NCBI GenBank assembly: GCA_018268315.1
Contig: JAFDWU010000001.1
Span: 1 to 39,277 of the forward strand
DNA from: Armatimonadota bacterium
GTDB taxonomy: Bacteria > Armatimonadota > Fimbriimonadia > Fimbriimonadales > Fimbriimonadaceae
Length of the DNA: 39,277 nt
Direction of reading: 5' to 3'
The notes below the pieces were generated by a model. The model did not search any database and was not told the DNA's origin. It saw nothing but the letters and a program-made list of their open reading frames with translations. The translations under genes and the position numbers were made by a program. Below, one piece after another: positions 15,414 to 24,444 of the stretch (its first letter is position 1; each line of letters starts with the position of its first letter).

Positions 15414-15845
15414 ATGGAAGAGTTAGAAGATCAGGCCAGACCCGGCTTTTTTAGCCGCATTACCGAACGCCTGTTTGTCCGCGCCGACGAAGAGGAAGAG
15501 TACGAGGACCGTCCGATCCTCAATCGTCGAGAGCGCGTAAAGCACAAGCCGCTGCAAATGCGCGTTGCGCCTCATTATCACGTAACCATTCGACGGCAAA
15601 TCGTGGCTTTTGAAGACGCCATGGCCGCCGCGCAGGGCTTGCGTCAGGGCGAGCAGCAAGTCATCAATTTAACCGCTACCGAGCCTGGTCTGCGACAGAA
15701 GATTATTCACTTCATGTATGGCGTGGTCTTTATGGCCGACGCTTCGTGGGAGGAGATTGGCGACAACGTGTACCTGGTGGTACCGGCAAGCGCCAATGTG
15801 GAATCGGCCCCGGCAACCCCCAAGATGTCGGCGATTCAAAACTAG
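15414..15845 (+). CDS. sepF: Cell division protein SepF
   Basis: SepF anchors FtsZ filaments to the membrane and shapes the division septum. The 143-residue protein has a short N-terminal region (MEELEDQARPGFFSRITERLF) that could form the amphipathic membrane helix, an acidic linker, and the SepF core from about residue 52. The core begins with VTIRRQIVAFEDAMAAAQGLRQ, followed by QQVINLTATEPGLRQKIIHFMYGVVFM, and ends with the typical IGDNVYLVVPA. The start is the ATG at 15414 with GGGAGG 7 bases upstream, the clearest ribosome site in this region. SepF is usually found beside ylmE/ylmG/divIVA; here it stands alone between nusG and mfd, ahead of a terminator. Confidence 0.88.
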   Translation: MEELEDQARPGFFSRITERLFVRADEEEEYEDRPILNRRERVKHKPLQMRVAPHYHVTIRRQIVAFEDAMAAAQGLRQGEQQVINLTATEPGLRQKIIHFMYGVVFMADASWEEIGDNVYLVVPASANVESAPATPKMSAIQN

Positions 15846-15869
15846 CACTTATCTGCTCCTCCAAGGTCA

Positions 15870-15900
15870 GCCCCGCTCTCTCCAGGGCGGGGCATTTTAG
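15870..15900 (+). terminator. Rho-independent terminator after sepF
   Basis: A 7-bp GC stem (GCCCCGC at 15870-15876 with GCGGGGC at 15887-15893) is followed by ATTTTAGTTT. It closes the secE-nusG-sepF unit and isolates mfd. Confidence 0.75.
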
Positions 15901-15980
15901 TTTGTCGCCGCCCGCTGAGAGCTACTGGTGGCCCAATATTAGGACGCGAGCAGTATAAGTAGACGCCCGTATAGCTCAGG

Positions 15981-15986
15981 TACAAT
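15981..15986 (+). promoter_or_regulatory. -10 box for a near-leaderless mfd mRNA
   Basis: TACAAT ends 11 bases before the mfd ATG; no Shine-Dalgarno lies between them. A transcript starting about 7 bases after the box would have a leader of only a few bases. Confidence 0.5.
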
Positions 15987-15997
15987 CCCACTCGCCG

Positions 15998-18900
15998 ATG
16001 CGAACTGCCGATTGGGTGAAACAGCTTGCTGACCACCCCGACTACCATCCTCATCTGGTCGGTAACCCTCTCGGAACCTGGCAATCGCTAGCCCTGGAGG
16101 CGCGCCCCGCCCTGCTTGCCTCGTCGTACCTGGCCGCCAAGCGCAAAATCCTCCTCGTCGTCGGCAGCTACGAACGCGCCCTCCAATACCAAGCCAAATT
16201 CGCGCTCTGTGGAGTCTCGGGCGAGGAAATGTTCATCCTCCCCAGCGCCCTCACCGGGCTATTTGAGGATTCCGCCCCCGAGCAAATTGCCCTCTCCGAC
16301 CGCCTTGGCGCGCTTCGCGCGCTGATCTCCCCCCAACCGGGCATCGTCATGGCCACTGTCCAGGCGGCGCTGGAACGAACCCTGCCGCGAGACGTGCTGG
16401 AAGAAAGCGCGCTGGAGCTTAAGCAGGGCCAAGCGATTCCGCCGGAGCGGGTGGAAAAGCACTTAACCAGGCTGGGCTACGAGCAACAGGAGCCGGTGCG
16501 CCTGCCCGGTCAGTTCAGCCGCCGTGGCGGCATCCTCGATATCTACCCAACCGGGCGCGAAACCCCGATTCGAATCGAGTACTTCGGCGACGAGGTCGAG
16601 AGCATTCGCGTGTTCGACCCCAACACCCAGCGCTCTATCGGCCCGCTGAAGCGCCTGAACCTCAGCCCCTCGCGCGAAACCCTCTTCCCCGCCGACGGCG
16701 TGAGCCTGAGCGCGATGCTGCTGGATACCGTCGAACGAGAGGCCGCCGCCCTTGAACCGGAAGCCGCCAAGCGGCTTGAGGAACTGGTAACCAGCGACGC
16801 CCAAGCACTGGATAGCGGCGTCTTCTTCGATCGCCTCGATCTTTACCGCCCGCTTTTGCACCCGGATTCGCCGTGCGCCATCGGCCTGCTGGCAGAAGAC
16901 GAGCACTTGGTGCTCGATGAGCCGCTAGAGCTAGGAACTATCGCTGCTCGCGCGGAAGAAGAACTTGGCCAGGCCCTTTCCGCCCGCGCAGAAAGGGGAG
17001 AGATATTAAGCAGCGTCGCCAACGACTACATGCTGCCGCCGGAAGAGATGGGCAACCATGAGGCCACGCTGACCCTCACCTTCATGAACGATCTGCCCTC
17101 GTGGACGCCGCGTGGCGAGGAGTGGGAGGTCGATGCGCAAAGCCTTGAGCCGTACCAGGGCCGTTCCGACGCGCTGACGAAGACGATCAAGAATTACATC
17201 AGCCACGATTTCTGCCTGGTGTTCTGCACTGATCAGCCGAGCCGGGCGAAATCGGTCCTCACCCACCTTGAAATCTTCCCCGATGCGGTAGTGCAGCTAG
17301 AGAAGGGCAACTACCTGGCCCATGGCAACCTGGGCGGCGGCTTCGTGCTGCCGGGCCAGAAGATCGCTTTCCTAACCGACGCCGAGCTGTTCGGCGTTGC
17401 ACGGCTAAGAATGCCGCAGCGCCGCTTCATGGAGGGCGCGCCCGTCGCCACCGTGCTGGACCTGAAGCCGGGCGATTACGTGGTTCACATCCACTTCGGC
17501 ATCGGCGTCTTCCGCGGGCTGACCAAGCGCACCATCGAGGGCGTTGAGAAAGAATTCCTCTTTATTGAATATGCGGCGCCGGACAAGCTGTTTGTGCCCG
17601 CCGATCAACTGGACCGAATCCAGAAATACTTGAATCCGGGAGAGGATCATCCGAAGCTAAATCGGTTGACCGGGGGAGAGTGGCAGCGCACCTTGGGAAA
17701 AGCCAAGGAGGAGGCGCGTGAGTTTGCCCGCGACCTCATTAAGCTTTACGCTCAGCGCAAGGAAGTAAAGCGCCGCGCCTATGGCCCCGATACGCCGTGG
17801 CAGGCGGAAATGGAATCCACCTTCCCGTGGGTGGAGACACCTAGCCAGATGCAGGCGATTGTCGAGGCGAAGCGCGATCTTGAGCTTGATTTCCCGATGG
17901 ACCGCCTGGTGTGCGGCGACGTTGGATTTGGCAAGACTGAGGTGGCAATAAGGGCAGCATTCAAGGCTTGCCAGGATAACCGCCAGGTCGCGGTTCTGTG
18001 CCCCACCACCATTCTTTCCGAGCAGCACTTCCGCAACTTCCAAGAGCGCCTCGGCCCGTTCGGCGTCAGGCTGGCCTTGCTGAACCGCTTTACCAGCGCC
18101 GCCGAGAAGCGGGAGACAATGGCGAAGCTGAAAGCGGGCGAAATCGACATCGTCCTCGGCACCCACTCCTTGCTGAACCAGGAAATCGGCTTCCACGACC
18201 TCGGCATGGTGGTGGTGGATGAAGAGCAGAAGTTCGGCGTGAAGCAGAAGGAGCTTTTGAAGCAGCTTCGTAGCGAGGTGGATGTGCTGACGATGAGCGC
18301 GACGCCGATTCCCAGGACCCTCAGCATGGCGCTGATGGATATCCGCCAGATGTCGCTGATCAACGATCCGCCCCCCGGACGGCTTCCGATTCGAACCTAT
18401 TTGCGCCCCTACGCCGGCGACGTGGTACGCGAAGCAATCCTGCGCGAACTGGCTCGCGGCGGGCAGGTGTTCTATGTTTACAACCGCGTGGACGGCATCC
18501 ACCACGTTGCTGAGAAGCTGCGACGGCTGGTGCCAACCGCGCGCATCGGAGTCGGCCACGGCCAGATGACAGAAAAGGAGCTGGAGCCGATCATGATCGG
18601 CTTCATTAAGGGCGAGATCGACATCCTGCTCTCCACCACGATCATCGAGAACGGCATCGACATCTCCAACGCCAACACCCTGCTGGTGGAGAATGCCGAT
18701 AAACTCGGCTTGGCCCAGCTTTATCAACTAAGGGGACGCGTCGGCCGCTCGGACCGCCAGGCTTATGCCTATTTGCTTTACGAAAACCGCAAGGAACTGA
18801 GCGACCACGCCAATATGCGTCTTGAGGCGCTGCAAGAGTTCTCGCAGCTTGGCGCGGGCTATTCCCTTGCCTTCCGAGACTTGCAGATTCGCGGCGCGGG

Positions 18901-19516
18901 CGAGCTGCTTGGCTCGCGTCAGCACGGCGCGATGACGGCGGTCGGGTATGAGCTTTACGTTCAGCTGATTAACGAAGCGGTTAAGATGCTAAAGAACTCG
19001 GTGGACGGCCTCACGCCCAGCAAGGACGTGACCGATCCGCTTGCTTCGCTAACGCCGCTACCGACTTATGATTTGTCGGCGGTCGCACTGCTGCCGGAGA
19101 CCTACATCAAGGATCAGGCGCAGCGGCTTTACTACTATCAAAAGATGATGAGCTCGCGCGATCTCGGCGCTCTTGCCGAGGCGCAGGGCGAAATCGAGGA
19201 TCGCTACGGCAAGCTGCCTGATCCGGCCCGCAACGCTTTCCGGGTCATGAATCTTCGCCTGCGCGGAAGGGACATCGGGGTCGAGAAGATCGAAGGCAAG
19301 GGCGGTTCGCTCACGGTTTGGTTTAGAGATAAGGCGACAATTTCGCCGCGCGTTTGGTCGATTCTCACCAAGGCTTATCGAGACTGCTATATGACAAAGG
19401 AGAGCCTGATTTGGCCGCACACCGGCGACCCGGTGACCGCCACCGAGCGGTTTACCGTCGAATTTGAGCGCGCGCAGAAGCAGGTGAGCGCGGAGCGCGA
19501 ATTGCTGGAACGGTAG
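15998..19516 (+). CDS. mfd: Transcription-repair coupling factor Mfd
   Basis: An ATP-driven translocase that removes stalled RNA polymerase at lesions and recruits UvrA. At 1172 residues it is full length. The order is normal: a UvrB-like N-terminal module with RRGGILDIYPTG; the RNA-polymerase-interacting domain with YVVHIHFGIGVFRGL and PADQLDRIQKY; then the RecG-like motor. The motor has Walker A GDVGFGKT (640-647), DEEQ (741-744), SATPIPRTL, and QLRGRVGRSDRQAYAYLL. A C-terminal UvrA-contact domain ends in a basic, glutamate-rich tail. It is monocistronic, between the sepF terminator and the GH57 gene, which has its own promoter. Confidence 0.98.
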   Translation: MRTADWVKQLADHPDYHPHLVGNPLGTWQSLALEARPALLASSYLAAKRKILLVVGSYERALQYQAKFALCGVSGEEMFILPSALTGLFEDSAPEQIALSDRLGALRALISPQPGIVMATVQAALERTLPRDVLEESALELKQGQAIPPERVEKHLTRLGYEQQEPVRLPGQFSRRGGILDIYPTGRETPIRIEYFGDEVESIRVFDPNTQRSIGPLKRLNLSPSRETLFPADGVSLSAMLLDTVEREAAALEPEAAKRLEELVTSDAQALDSGVFFDRLDLYRPLLHPDSPCAIGLLAEDEHLVLDEPLELGTIAARAEEELGQALSARAERGEILSSVANDYMLPPEEMGNHEATLTLTFMNDLPSWTPRGEEWEVDAQSLEPYQGRSDALTKTIKNYISHDFCLVFCTDQPSRAKSVLTHLEIFPDAVVQLEKGNYLAHGNLGGGFVLPGQKIAFLTDAELFGVARLRMPQRRFMEGAPVATVLDLKPGDYVVHIHFGIGVFRGLTKRTIEGVEKEFLFIEYAAPDKLFVPADQLDRIQKYLNPGEDHPKLNRLTGGEWQRTLGKAKEEAREFARDLIKLYAQRKEVKRRAYGPDTPWQAEMESTFPWVETPSQMQAIVEAKRDLELDFPMDRLVCGDVGFGKTEVAIRAAFKACQDNRQVAVLCPTTILSEQHFRNFQERLGPFGVRLALLNRFTSAAEKRETMAKLKAGEIDIVLGTHSLLNQEIGFHDLGMVVVDEEQKFGVKQKELLKQLRSEVDVLTMSATPIPRTLSMALMDIRQMSLINDPPPGRLPIRTYLRPYAGDVVREAILRELARGGQVFYVYNRVDGIHHVAEKLRRLVPTARIGVGHGQMTEKELEPIMIGFIKGEIDILLSTTIIENGIDISNANTLLVENADKLGLAQLYQLRGRVGRSDRQAYAYLLYENRKELSDHANMRLEALQEFSQLGAGYSLAFRDLQIRGAGELLGSRQHGAMTAVGYELYVQLINEAVKMLKNSVDGLTPSKDVTDPLASLTPLPTYDLSAVALLPETYIKDQAQRLYYYQKMMSSRDLGALAEAQGEIEDRYGKLPDPARNAFRVMNLRLRGRDIGVEKIEGKGGSLTVWFRDKATISPRVWSILTKAYRDCYMTKESLIWPHTGDPVTATERFTVEFERAQKQVSAERELLER

Positions 19517-19524
19517 CCATCGGC

Positions 19525-19530
19525 TAAACT
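19525..19530 (+). promoter_or_regulatory. -10 box for a probable leaderless GH57 mRNA
   Basis: TAAACT lies 7 bases before the ATG at 19538 in the 21-base gap after mfd. No Shine-Dalgarno is present. Confidence 0.45.
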
Positions 19531-19537
19531 TAACCCG

Positions 19538-21238
19538 ATGGCCGTTGGTCGGTTTCTTCTTTGCCTCCACTCTCACATGCCCTATGTGCTGAGCCATGGC
19601 AAAAGCCCACATGGAACCGACTGGATTAACGAATCCGCCGCCGAGTGCTACCTCCCAATCCTGCACGCCTTAGAGCGGCTAGAGAAGGATGGAATCAAGC
19701 CGCGCTGGACCATCAACATCAGCCCGATACTGGCCGAGCAGCTTGCCGACGAGGCGTTTAAGGACGATTTCGAGGGCTACTGCCTTGCCAAGATCAACGC
19801 CGCCCGCCAGGACCAGTTGCGGTTTGAGCGCGAGGGCTCTCTGCGATTGCAGGGCACGGCGGCCGCTTGGCAGCGGCTTTACCAGCGTACGCTGGATCAG
19901 TTCAAAGATCGCTGGGGACGCGATATCAACGGCGCTTTTCGGCACTATCAGGAAACCGGGGCGATCGAGATCATCACCTGCTGCGCAACCCACGGTTATC
20001 TACCTCTGTTGGGAACGGAAGAGGCGATCAGCGCTCAGGTGCGGCTCGGCGTTGAAACCCATAAGAAGCACTTTGGGTCGCAGCCTCGTGGAATATGGTT
20101 GAGCGAATGCGCCTACCGGCCCGGATACAACTGGAAATCGCCGACCGACGAAAACCAGAAAGCCTGGCCGCGCAGGGGCATCGAGCATTTTCTGAAGGAA
20201 AGCGGCCTTGAATACTTCTTTGTGGACAGCCACATGATTCGCGGCGGAAACCCGCTTGGCACCTACCATAACCGCTTTCCGCAGCTTGCGGAGATGTTTG
20301 CCCGCAGCAGCAAATATTTCACGCCATCGGCGGAGTTTCGAAGCGAATATGAGCATTACGCGCTTCCGAACGGGGTGGTGTGCTTTGCCCGCGACCCTCA
20401 GACGACGGTGAAGGTGTGGTCGGGCGATGAGGGCTATCCAGGCGACGAGCACTATCTGGAATTCCATAAGCAGATGTATCCGGGGCGGCTGCGGTACTGG
20501 CGCGTAAGCACGAATAAGCAGGACCTTGGCGCGAAGGAGCCTTACGATTTCTATTCGGCGTTCGACCGGCTGCAGAGCCACGCTCGAGACCTCGTCGAGG
20601 TAGTTAAAGGCGTTCTGGCGAACTATCGGGGTCTTGCCGAGCGGGAAGGCACGCTCGTGGCGATGTACGATACCGAACTGTTCGGCCACTGGTGGTGGGA
20701 AGGCTCCGAGTTCTTGTGCGAGCTTGCGCGCGCGATGCATGCGGACGGATCGCTTCAGATGGTCACCGGCGGCGACGTGCTCGATACCGAACCGGCTAGG
20801 AACATGATTACGCTTCCCGAAGGCTCTTGGGGTGAAGGCGGCTATCACTACGTTTGGCTAAATGGGGAGAACGTTTACATGTGGAAGGAGCTTTACGCCT
20901 GCGAGCATCGGATGACCGAGCTGGCAGCGCGGGTGAAGGTCGGCCCCGCCAGGGAGATACTGGCGCAAGCGGGGCGAGAGCTGCTGCTGGCGGAGTCCTC
21001 TGATTGGCCATTCCAGATAACCGCGCGGGCGGCAAAGGATTACGCAGAGGTGCGGTTTGCGGACCATATCGAACGCTTCAAGCGGCTGGCTGACCTCGCG
21101 GAGGCGGTTTACGACGGCCACGCGCCGACTGCCGAGGAGGAGGCGTTCCTTGAAGAGTGCCGCCAGAAGGATTCGGCATTCGCCCACCTTGATCCTTCCC
21201 TGTGGCAGCCCCTTAAGTCTGGCGCAGAGTTGCTCTAA
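19538..21238 (+). CDS. GH57 1,4-alpha-glucan branching enzyme
   Basis: A 566-residue cytoplasmic enzyme of glycoside hydrolase family 57, DUF1957-type, which makes alpha-1,6 branches in glycogen-like glucan. The N-terminus has the family LCLHSHMPYV. The nucleophile is E190 in WLSECAYRPGY, and the acid/base D378 lies in MYDTELFGHWWWEG, both matching characterised archaeal and Thermus branching enzymes. The C-terminal helical domain (about 440-540) includes SSDWPFQI, also typical. No other glycogen gene is adjacent. It appears to start its own leaderless transcript, and its stop overlaps that of the convergent tlpA-like gene (shared CTAA). Confidence 0.92.
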   Translation: MAVGRFLLCLHSHMPYVLSHGKSPHGTDWINESAAECYLPILHALERLEKDGIKPRWTINISPILAEQLADEAFKDDFEGYCLAKINAARQDQLRFEREGSLRLQGTAAAWQRLYQRTLDQFKDRWGRDINGAFRHYQETGAIEIITCCATHGYLPLLGTEEAISAQVRLGVETHKKHFGSQPRGIWLSECAYRPGYNWKSPTDENQKAWPRRGIEHFLKESGLEYFFVDSHMIRGGNPLGTYHNRFPQLAEMFARSSKYFTPSAEFRSEYEHYALPNGVVCFARDPQTTVKVWSGDEGYPGDEHYLEFHKQMYPGRLRYWRVSTNKQDLGAKEPYDFYSAFDRLQSHARDLVEVVKGVLANYRGLAEREGTLVAMYDTELFGHWWWEGSEFLCELARAMHADGSLQMVTGGDVLDTEPARNMITLPEGSWGEGGYHYVWLNGENVYMWKELYACEHRMTELAARVKVGPAREILAQAGRELLLAESSDWPFQITARAAKDYAEVRFADHIERFKRLADLAEAVYDGHAPTAEEEAFLEECRQKDSAFAHLDPSLWQPLKSGAELL

Positions 21239-22293
21239 CCGCCGAAGTCGGCCAGGCGCTTCTGGGCTTCCTTGAGATCGTCTTCGTCGGTTGTCAGGGA
21301 AATCGCTTTCTTTTGCCACCGTACGGCCGCGGCCTTTTCGCCCCGTGCAAAGGCGATCTCGGCAAGCGCTGAGTAGGGCCCCGGCTTCTTCCCTTTCGCC
21401 AAGTCAACCGCATGATTAGCCAGTTGCTCCGCCAGCGCCAACTCGATCTTCTGGCGGACGAAGGCAAGCGCCATTTCGGTGAAGGCGTTAGCCGATGGGT
21501 TCCGGGAAGATAGCTGCAAATGAGCAAACGTCTTAGCATCCTCCAATCGATTGAGGCGCTCAAGGAGAATCGTGAATTTCAGCCCGGCGTACCTGCCTAG
21601 CTCGGGCCCAATGCTCATCAATTCATCGCAAAGCCGAATGGCCCCCTCCCAGTCTTTGGCGCGCCGCTTCTTGAATAGTTCAAGGTCCAGATCACGTATA
21701 CGCTTGTCATAGGCAGCTTGCTTGGAATACAGCGCGGTAGCTTCGCTAAGGTCAAAGTGGCCACCAACGACCTGCTTCAACTGAGCCTGCAAAACTGTCA
21801 CATCGTTGCCAATCCAGCAAATCCTGCCCTGCTGATCCACGATGAACGCGGTGGGAATGCCGTCTGCTCCGGAAGCAAGCAACCAGGCTTTGGAAACTTG
21901 ACCGTTTTCCCGCGCCCACATCGGAACGTTCCCCTCCCCTTTGGGGATATCGGGCAGAGTGTCGAGCGCAACGCGGTAACTAAGGCGATCGCTCATATCC
22001 GTAAGCATCTGAGGCACTCGCTCTTGATAGTCCCAAACGTCGACACCAATGAACGTCACCGATTCTCCGAACTGACGCTGCAAAGCGCTAAGCGCGGGCA
22101 TCGACTTTTTGCATGGCACGCACCAAGTCGCGAAGAAGTCGACGACATAGACCTTCCCTTTCTCAAACGCTGGGACGGGCGCTCCCTGAAGCCACCTGCT
22201 AACCGCTAGTTGCGGAGCCGTATCTCCCACCATAAGCGAATAGGGGCGGTCTTGACCGCAAATCATCAGTGAGGCTAGCGCCAAAAATGTCAT
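21235..22293 (-). CDS. TlpA-like thioredoxin-fold protein with C-terminal helical repeats
   Basis: A 352-residue exported protein. The N-terminal 13 residues are hydrophobic, fitting a signal peptide. Residues 21-165 form a TlpA/ResA-type thioredoxin domain with a WCVPC redox site (57-61), VVDFFATWC before it, and a cis-proline region GIPTAFIVDQQGRI. The C-terminal half (about 190-352) is helical, with TPR-like repeats, a combination also seen in other exported TlpA-like proteins. It probably reduces or isomerises disulphides outside the membrane. The ATG at 22293 is chosen because AGGGAG lies 7 bases upstream; the frame is open to 22335. It is divergent from an ArsR-type regulator, which may control it. 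Confidence 0.82.
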   Translation of the reverse strand: MTFLALASLMICGQDRPYSLMVGDTAPQLAVSRWLQGAPVPAFEKGKVYVVDFFATWCVPCKKSMPALSALQRQFGESVTFIGVDVWDYQERVPQMLTDMSDRLSYRVALDTLPDIPKGEGNVPMWARENGQVSKAWLLASGADGIPTAFIVDQQGRICWIGNDVTVLQAQLKQVVGGHFDLSEATALYSKQAAYDKRIRDLDLELFKKRRAKDWEGAIRLCDELMSIGPELGRYAGLKFTILLERLNRLEDAKTFAHLQLSSRNPSANAFTEMALAFVRQKIELALAEQLANHAVDLAKGKKPGPYSALAEIAFARGEKAAAVRWQKKAISLTTDEDDLKEAQKRLADFGG

Positions 22294-22337
22294 TGTAAAG
22301 CTCCCTAGATAGAACTTGGAAAGGAGTTCGATCACCC

Positions 22338-22352
22338 ATACGACGTATTATA
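22338..22352 (-). promoter_or_regulatory. TlpA-gene promoter -10 with overlapping palindrome
   Basis: TATAAT (minus, 22352-22347) is a perfect -10 for the tlpA-like gene. The palindrome ATACG-A-CGTAT (22338-22348) overlaps it and the expected start of transcription. It lies between two divergent genes, one an ArsR-type regulator, so it is a plausible operator. Confidence 0.4.
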
Positions 22353-22404
22353 AAACGAAAATGTTACGCTTTATTTCACTTATTCGTCCAGCAGGCAGGC
22401 GCGC

Positions 22405-22983
22405 ATGAAGCGGAAGGTTGAAATCCTGCCGAACCTGGATCAGATTCAGGCTCTTGGCTCGGAGACACGCTTACGGCTTTTCCACTTCTTCACCGAGGGG
22501 GAGCTATCTGAGGTAGAAGTCGCCGAAAAGCTTGGCGTCCCGCCGAAATCGCTTTACTACCACATCCGCATATTGCTGAAAGCAGGCTTAATTCACCAAA
22601 CGGGAGTCAGGCAGCATGCAAAGAAGCCGCAGGCTCTTTACCGAGCGGTCTCAGATAGCGTGACCCTGACTCCAAATTGGGGCGACGGAAAGCAGCGCGA
22701 AGCAAGCATTCGAAATTACAAGGCAATCCTGAGAATTGCCGCACGGGAAATTGAGTGGGCAATGCAGGACGAAGAAACAGCTGAGCTTTGCAGCCTAACA
22801 AGAAAGAGGCTGAACCTGACACCAGAGTCGGCGAGGCGCTTCGACGAGGAGTTGGCAGCCCTCATCGAGAAGTTTTCTAGAGTTGATGGCCCTGGCCGTA
22901 CCGTGTGCTTCACCGCGGTCTCTGCAACTCGCCCCCCGGCGGGGACGAAGCTATTGACCTCTAGGAGGAAGGGGGAGTCCTGA
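22405..22983 (+). CDS. ArsR-type winged-helix transcriptional regulator
   Basis: A 192-residue protein whose first 90 residues form an ArsR/HTH_20 winged helix: IQALGSETRLRLFHFFTEGELSEVEVAEKL, then the recognition helix PPKSLYYHIRILLKAGLI and a wing (TGVRQHAKKPQALYRAV). The C-terminal 100 residues are helical, with acidic patches (EWAMQDEETAEL) and no clear metal-binding cysteine pair, so metal sensing is not supported. Single-copy regulators of this shape often act as dimers on palindromes next to their own gene; the 22338-22348 palindrome is a candidate. It is divergent from the tlpA-like gene and followed by the aldehyde dehydrogenase gene after 24 bases. Confidence 0.82.
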   Translation: MKRKVEILPNLDQIQALGSETRLRLFHFFTEGELSEVEVAEKLGVPPKSLYYHIRILLKAGLIHQTGVRQHAKKPQALYRAVSDSVTLTPNWGDGKQREASIRNYKAILRIAAREIEWAMQDEETAELCSLTRKRLNLTPESARRFDEELAALIEKFSRVDGPGRTVCFTAVSATRPPAGTKLLTSRRKGES

Positions 22984-22995
22984 AGCGGCACTGCG

Positions 22996-23001
22996 TAGAA
23001 T
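22996..23001 (+). promoter_or_regulatory. -10 box for a probable leaderless aldehyde dehydrogenase mRNA
   Basis: TAGAAT lies 6 bases before the ATG at 23008, in the short gap after the regulator gene, with no Shine-Dalgarno. Confidence 0.45.
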
Positions 23002-23007
23002 AGAGCA

Positions 23008-24444
23008 ATGATTCACCAGGAGATGCTGATTGGCGGGCACTTCATCGGCGGCGTCTGCGATTACGCCACCGGCAAATCGGTCATCCGCTCTCCGTGGGAT
23101 GGCGCGACGGTTGGCTCCGCCGCCGAAGGCGGATGGAGCGAAATGGAGGGGGCAATCTCTGCCGCCCATGACGCCTTCCAGACCTGGCGCTTCTCCTCCT
23201 CGTCTGATCGGGCGGCGCTGCTACAGCGCGTTTCAAAGCTCATCACCGAAAGGCGGCAAGAACTTGCCGACCTGATGCGCGCAGAAATTGGCAAGCCGGT
23301 GACTCTCGCCCTTGGTGAGGTCGACCGCGTGGCGATAACCTTCGCCGAGGCGGCGCGATGCGCCGCTTTGATTGAGCCGGTTTCTATGCCGTTGGACGGT
23401 GATCCTCGGGGTGTTCATTATCGGGCGCAAGTTTTGCGGCAACCGGTCGGGCCGATCTTCGGCATCGTGCCATACAACTGGCCCATCAATTTGGCGGCGC
23501 ATAAGATTGCGCCTGCGCTGGCGGCAGGGGCGACGATCATCGTGAAGCCTTCCCCACTTTCGCCTCTTAGCACTTACGCGCTGGCGCGGATCATTCACGA
23601 GGCGGGAGCGCCGGATGGGGTGATGAATTGCCTTCTGGTTGAGCCGAGCGTGGCCGAGAGAGCGATTGGCGATCCTCGGGTTAAGATGCTGAGCTTCACT
23701 GGCTCGCCGGCGGTCGGGTGGGCGCTGAAAGCCAAGTTCCCTTCGAAGAGAGTTGTTTTAGAGTTGGGCGGGAACGCGAGCGCGATTGTTTGCGCCTCGG
23801 CGGATTTGCAGAAGGCCGCGCCTAGGCTGGCGACAGGCGCGTTTGCCTATGCCGGGCAGATTTGCATTTCCGTGCAGCACATCCTCGTTGAGCGATCTCG
23901 TTATGAGGAGGTGCGAGCCCGACTGCTGGATGAAGTAAGTCGGATGCCGGTTGGCGACCCTTCTCGACCGGAGGTCGTCTGCGGACCGATGATCAGCGAA
24001 ACCGCCGCCGAACGAGTCATCGAATGGGTTGAGGAAGCCGACGTTGCAGGCGCGACCGTGCTTACCGGCGGCACGCGGGAAGGCACGATGATTGCGCCGA
24101 CCATCCTTGAGAACGTGCCGGACACGGTGCGATTGGCGAATGAGGAGGTCTTCGGCCCGGTGGTATCGCTGGAACCCTTCGATTCCCTTGAGCATGCAAT
24201 CGGGCGCGTGAACCGCAGCCGTTACGGAATCCATGCTTCGGTCTTTACGGAAGATGGCGACGAGCGCAAGATGGCGGCGGACAGACTTGAGGTTGGAGGG
24301 GTGGTCTTCAACGATTCGCCCACCGTTCGATTCGATAACCTGCCATACGGCGGCGTGAAGGAGAGCGGCTTTGGCCGAGAGGGCGTTCGGTACGCAATCG
24401 AAGAGATGACCGAGCTAAAGTCGCTTGTCAGCCGAATTGACTAA
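23008..24444 (+). CDS. NAD(P)-dependent aldehyde dehydrogenase
   Basis: A 478-residue member of the aldehyde dehydrogenase superfamily that oxidises an aldehyde to its acid. The cofactor-binding NWPINLAAHKIAPALAAG and VKPSPLSPLS blocks, the general base E252 (LELGGNAS), the nucleophile C286 (GQICISVQ) and the late EEVFGPVVSLEPF and NDSPTVRFDNLPYGGVKESG motifs are all present, so it should be active. The GQICISVQ form recalls lactaldehyde and non-phosphorylating glyceraldehyde-3-phosphate dehydrogenases, but the substrate is uncertain. Its stop overlaps that of the convergent vanW-like gene by the same CTAA arrangement seen at 21235. Confidence 0.9.
   Translation: MIHQEMLIGGHFIGGVCDYATGKSVIRSPWDGATVGSAAEGGWSEMEGAISAAHDAFQTWRFSSSSDRAALLQRVSKLITERRQELADLMRAEIGKPVTLALGEVDRVAITFAEAARCAALIEPVSMPLDGDPRGVHYRAQVLRQPVGPIFGIVPYNWPINLAAHKIAPALAAGATIIVKPSPLSPLSTYALARIIHEAGAPDGVMNCLLVEPSVAERAIGDPRVKMLSFTGSPAVGWALKAKFPSKRVVLELGGNASAIVCASADLQKAAPRLATGAFAYAGQICISVQHILVERSRYEEVRARLLDEVSRMPVGDPSRPEVVCGPMISETAAERVIEWVEEADVAGATVLTGGTREGTMIAPTILENVPDTVRLANEEVFGPVVSLEPFDSLEHAIGRVNRSRYGIHASVFTEDGDERKMAADRLEVGGVVFNDSPTVRFDNLPYGGVKESGFGREGVRYAIEEMTELKSLVSRID

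Noticed and set aside
15964-15981. tRNA-like 5' start (TATAGCTCAGG) before mfd
   Set aside because: Only the acceptor/D-arm-like bases are present; the mfd ATG follows within 20 bases and there is no anticodon or T arm.
17657-18727. 356-codon minus-strand frame opposite mfd
   Set aside because: Rich in His, Gln and Val as expected from the reverse complement of helicase-motif codons; mfd is unambiguous.
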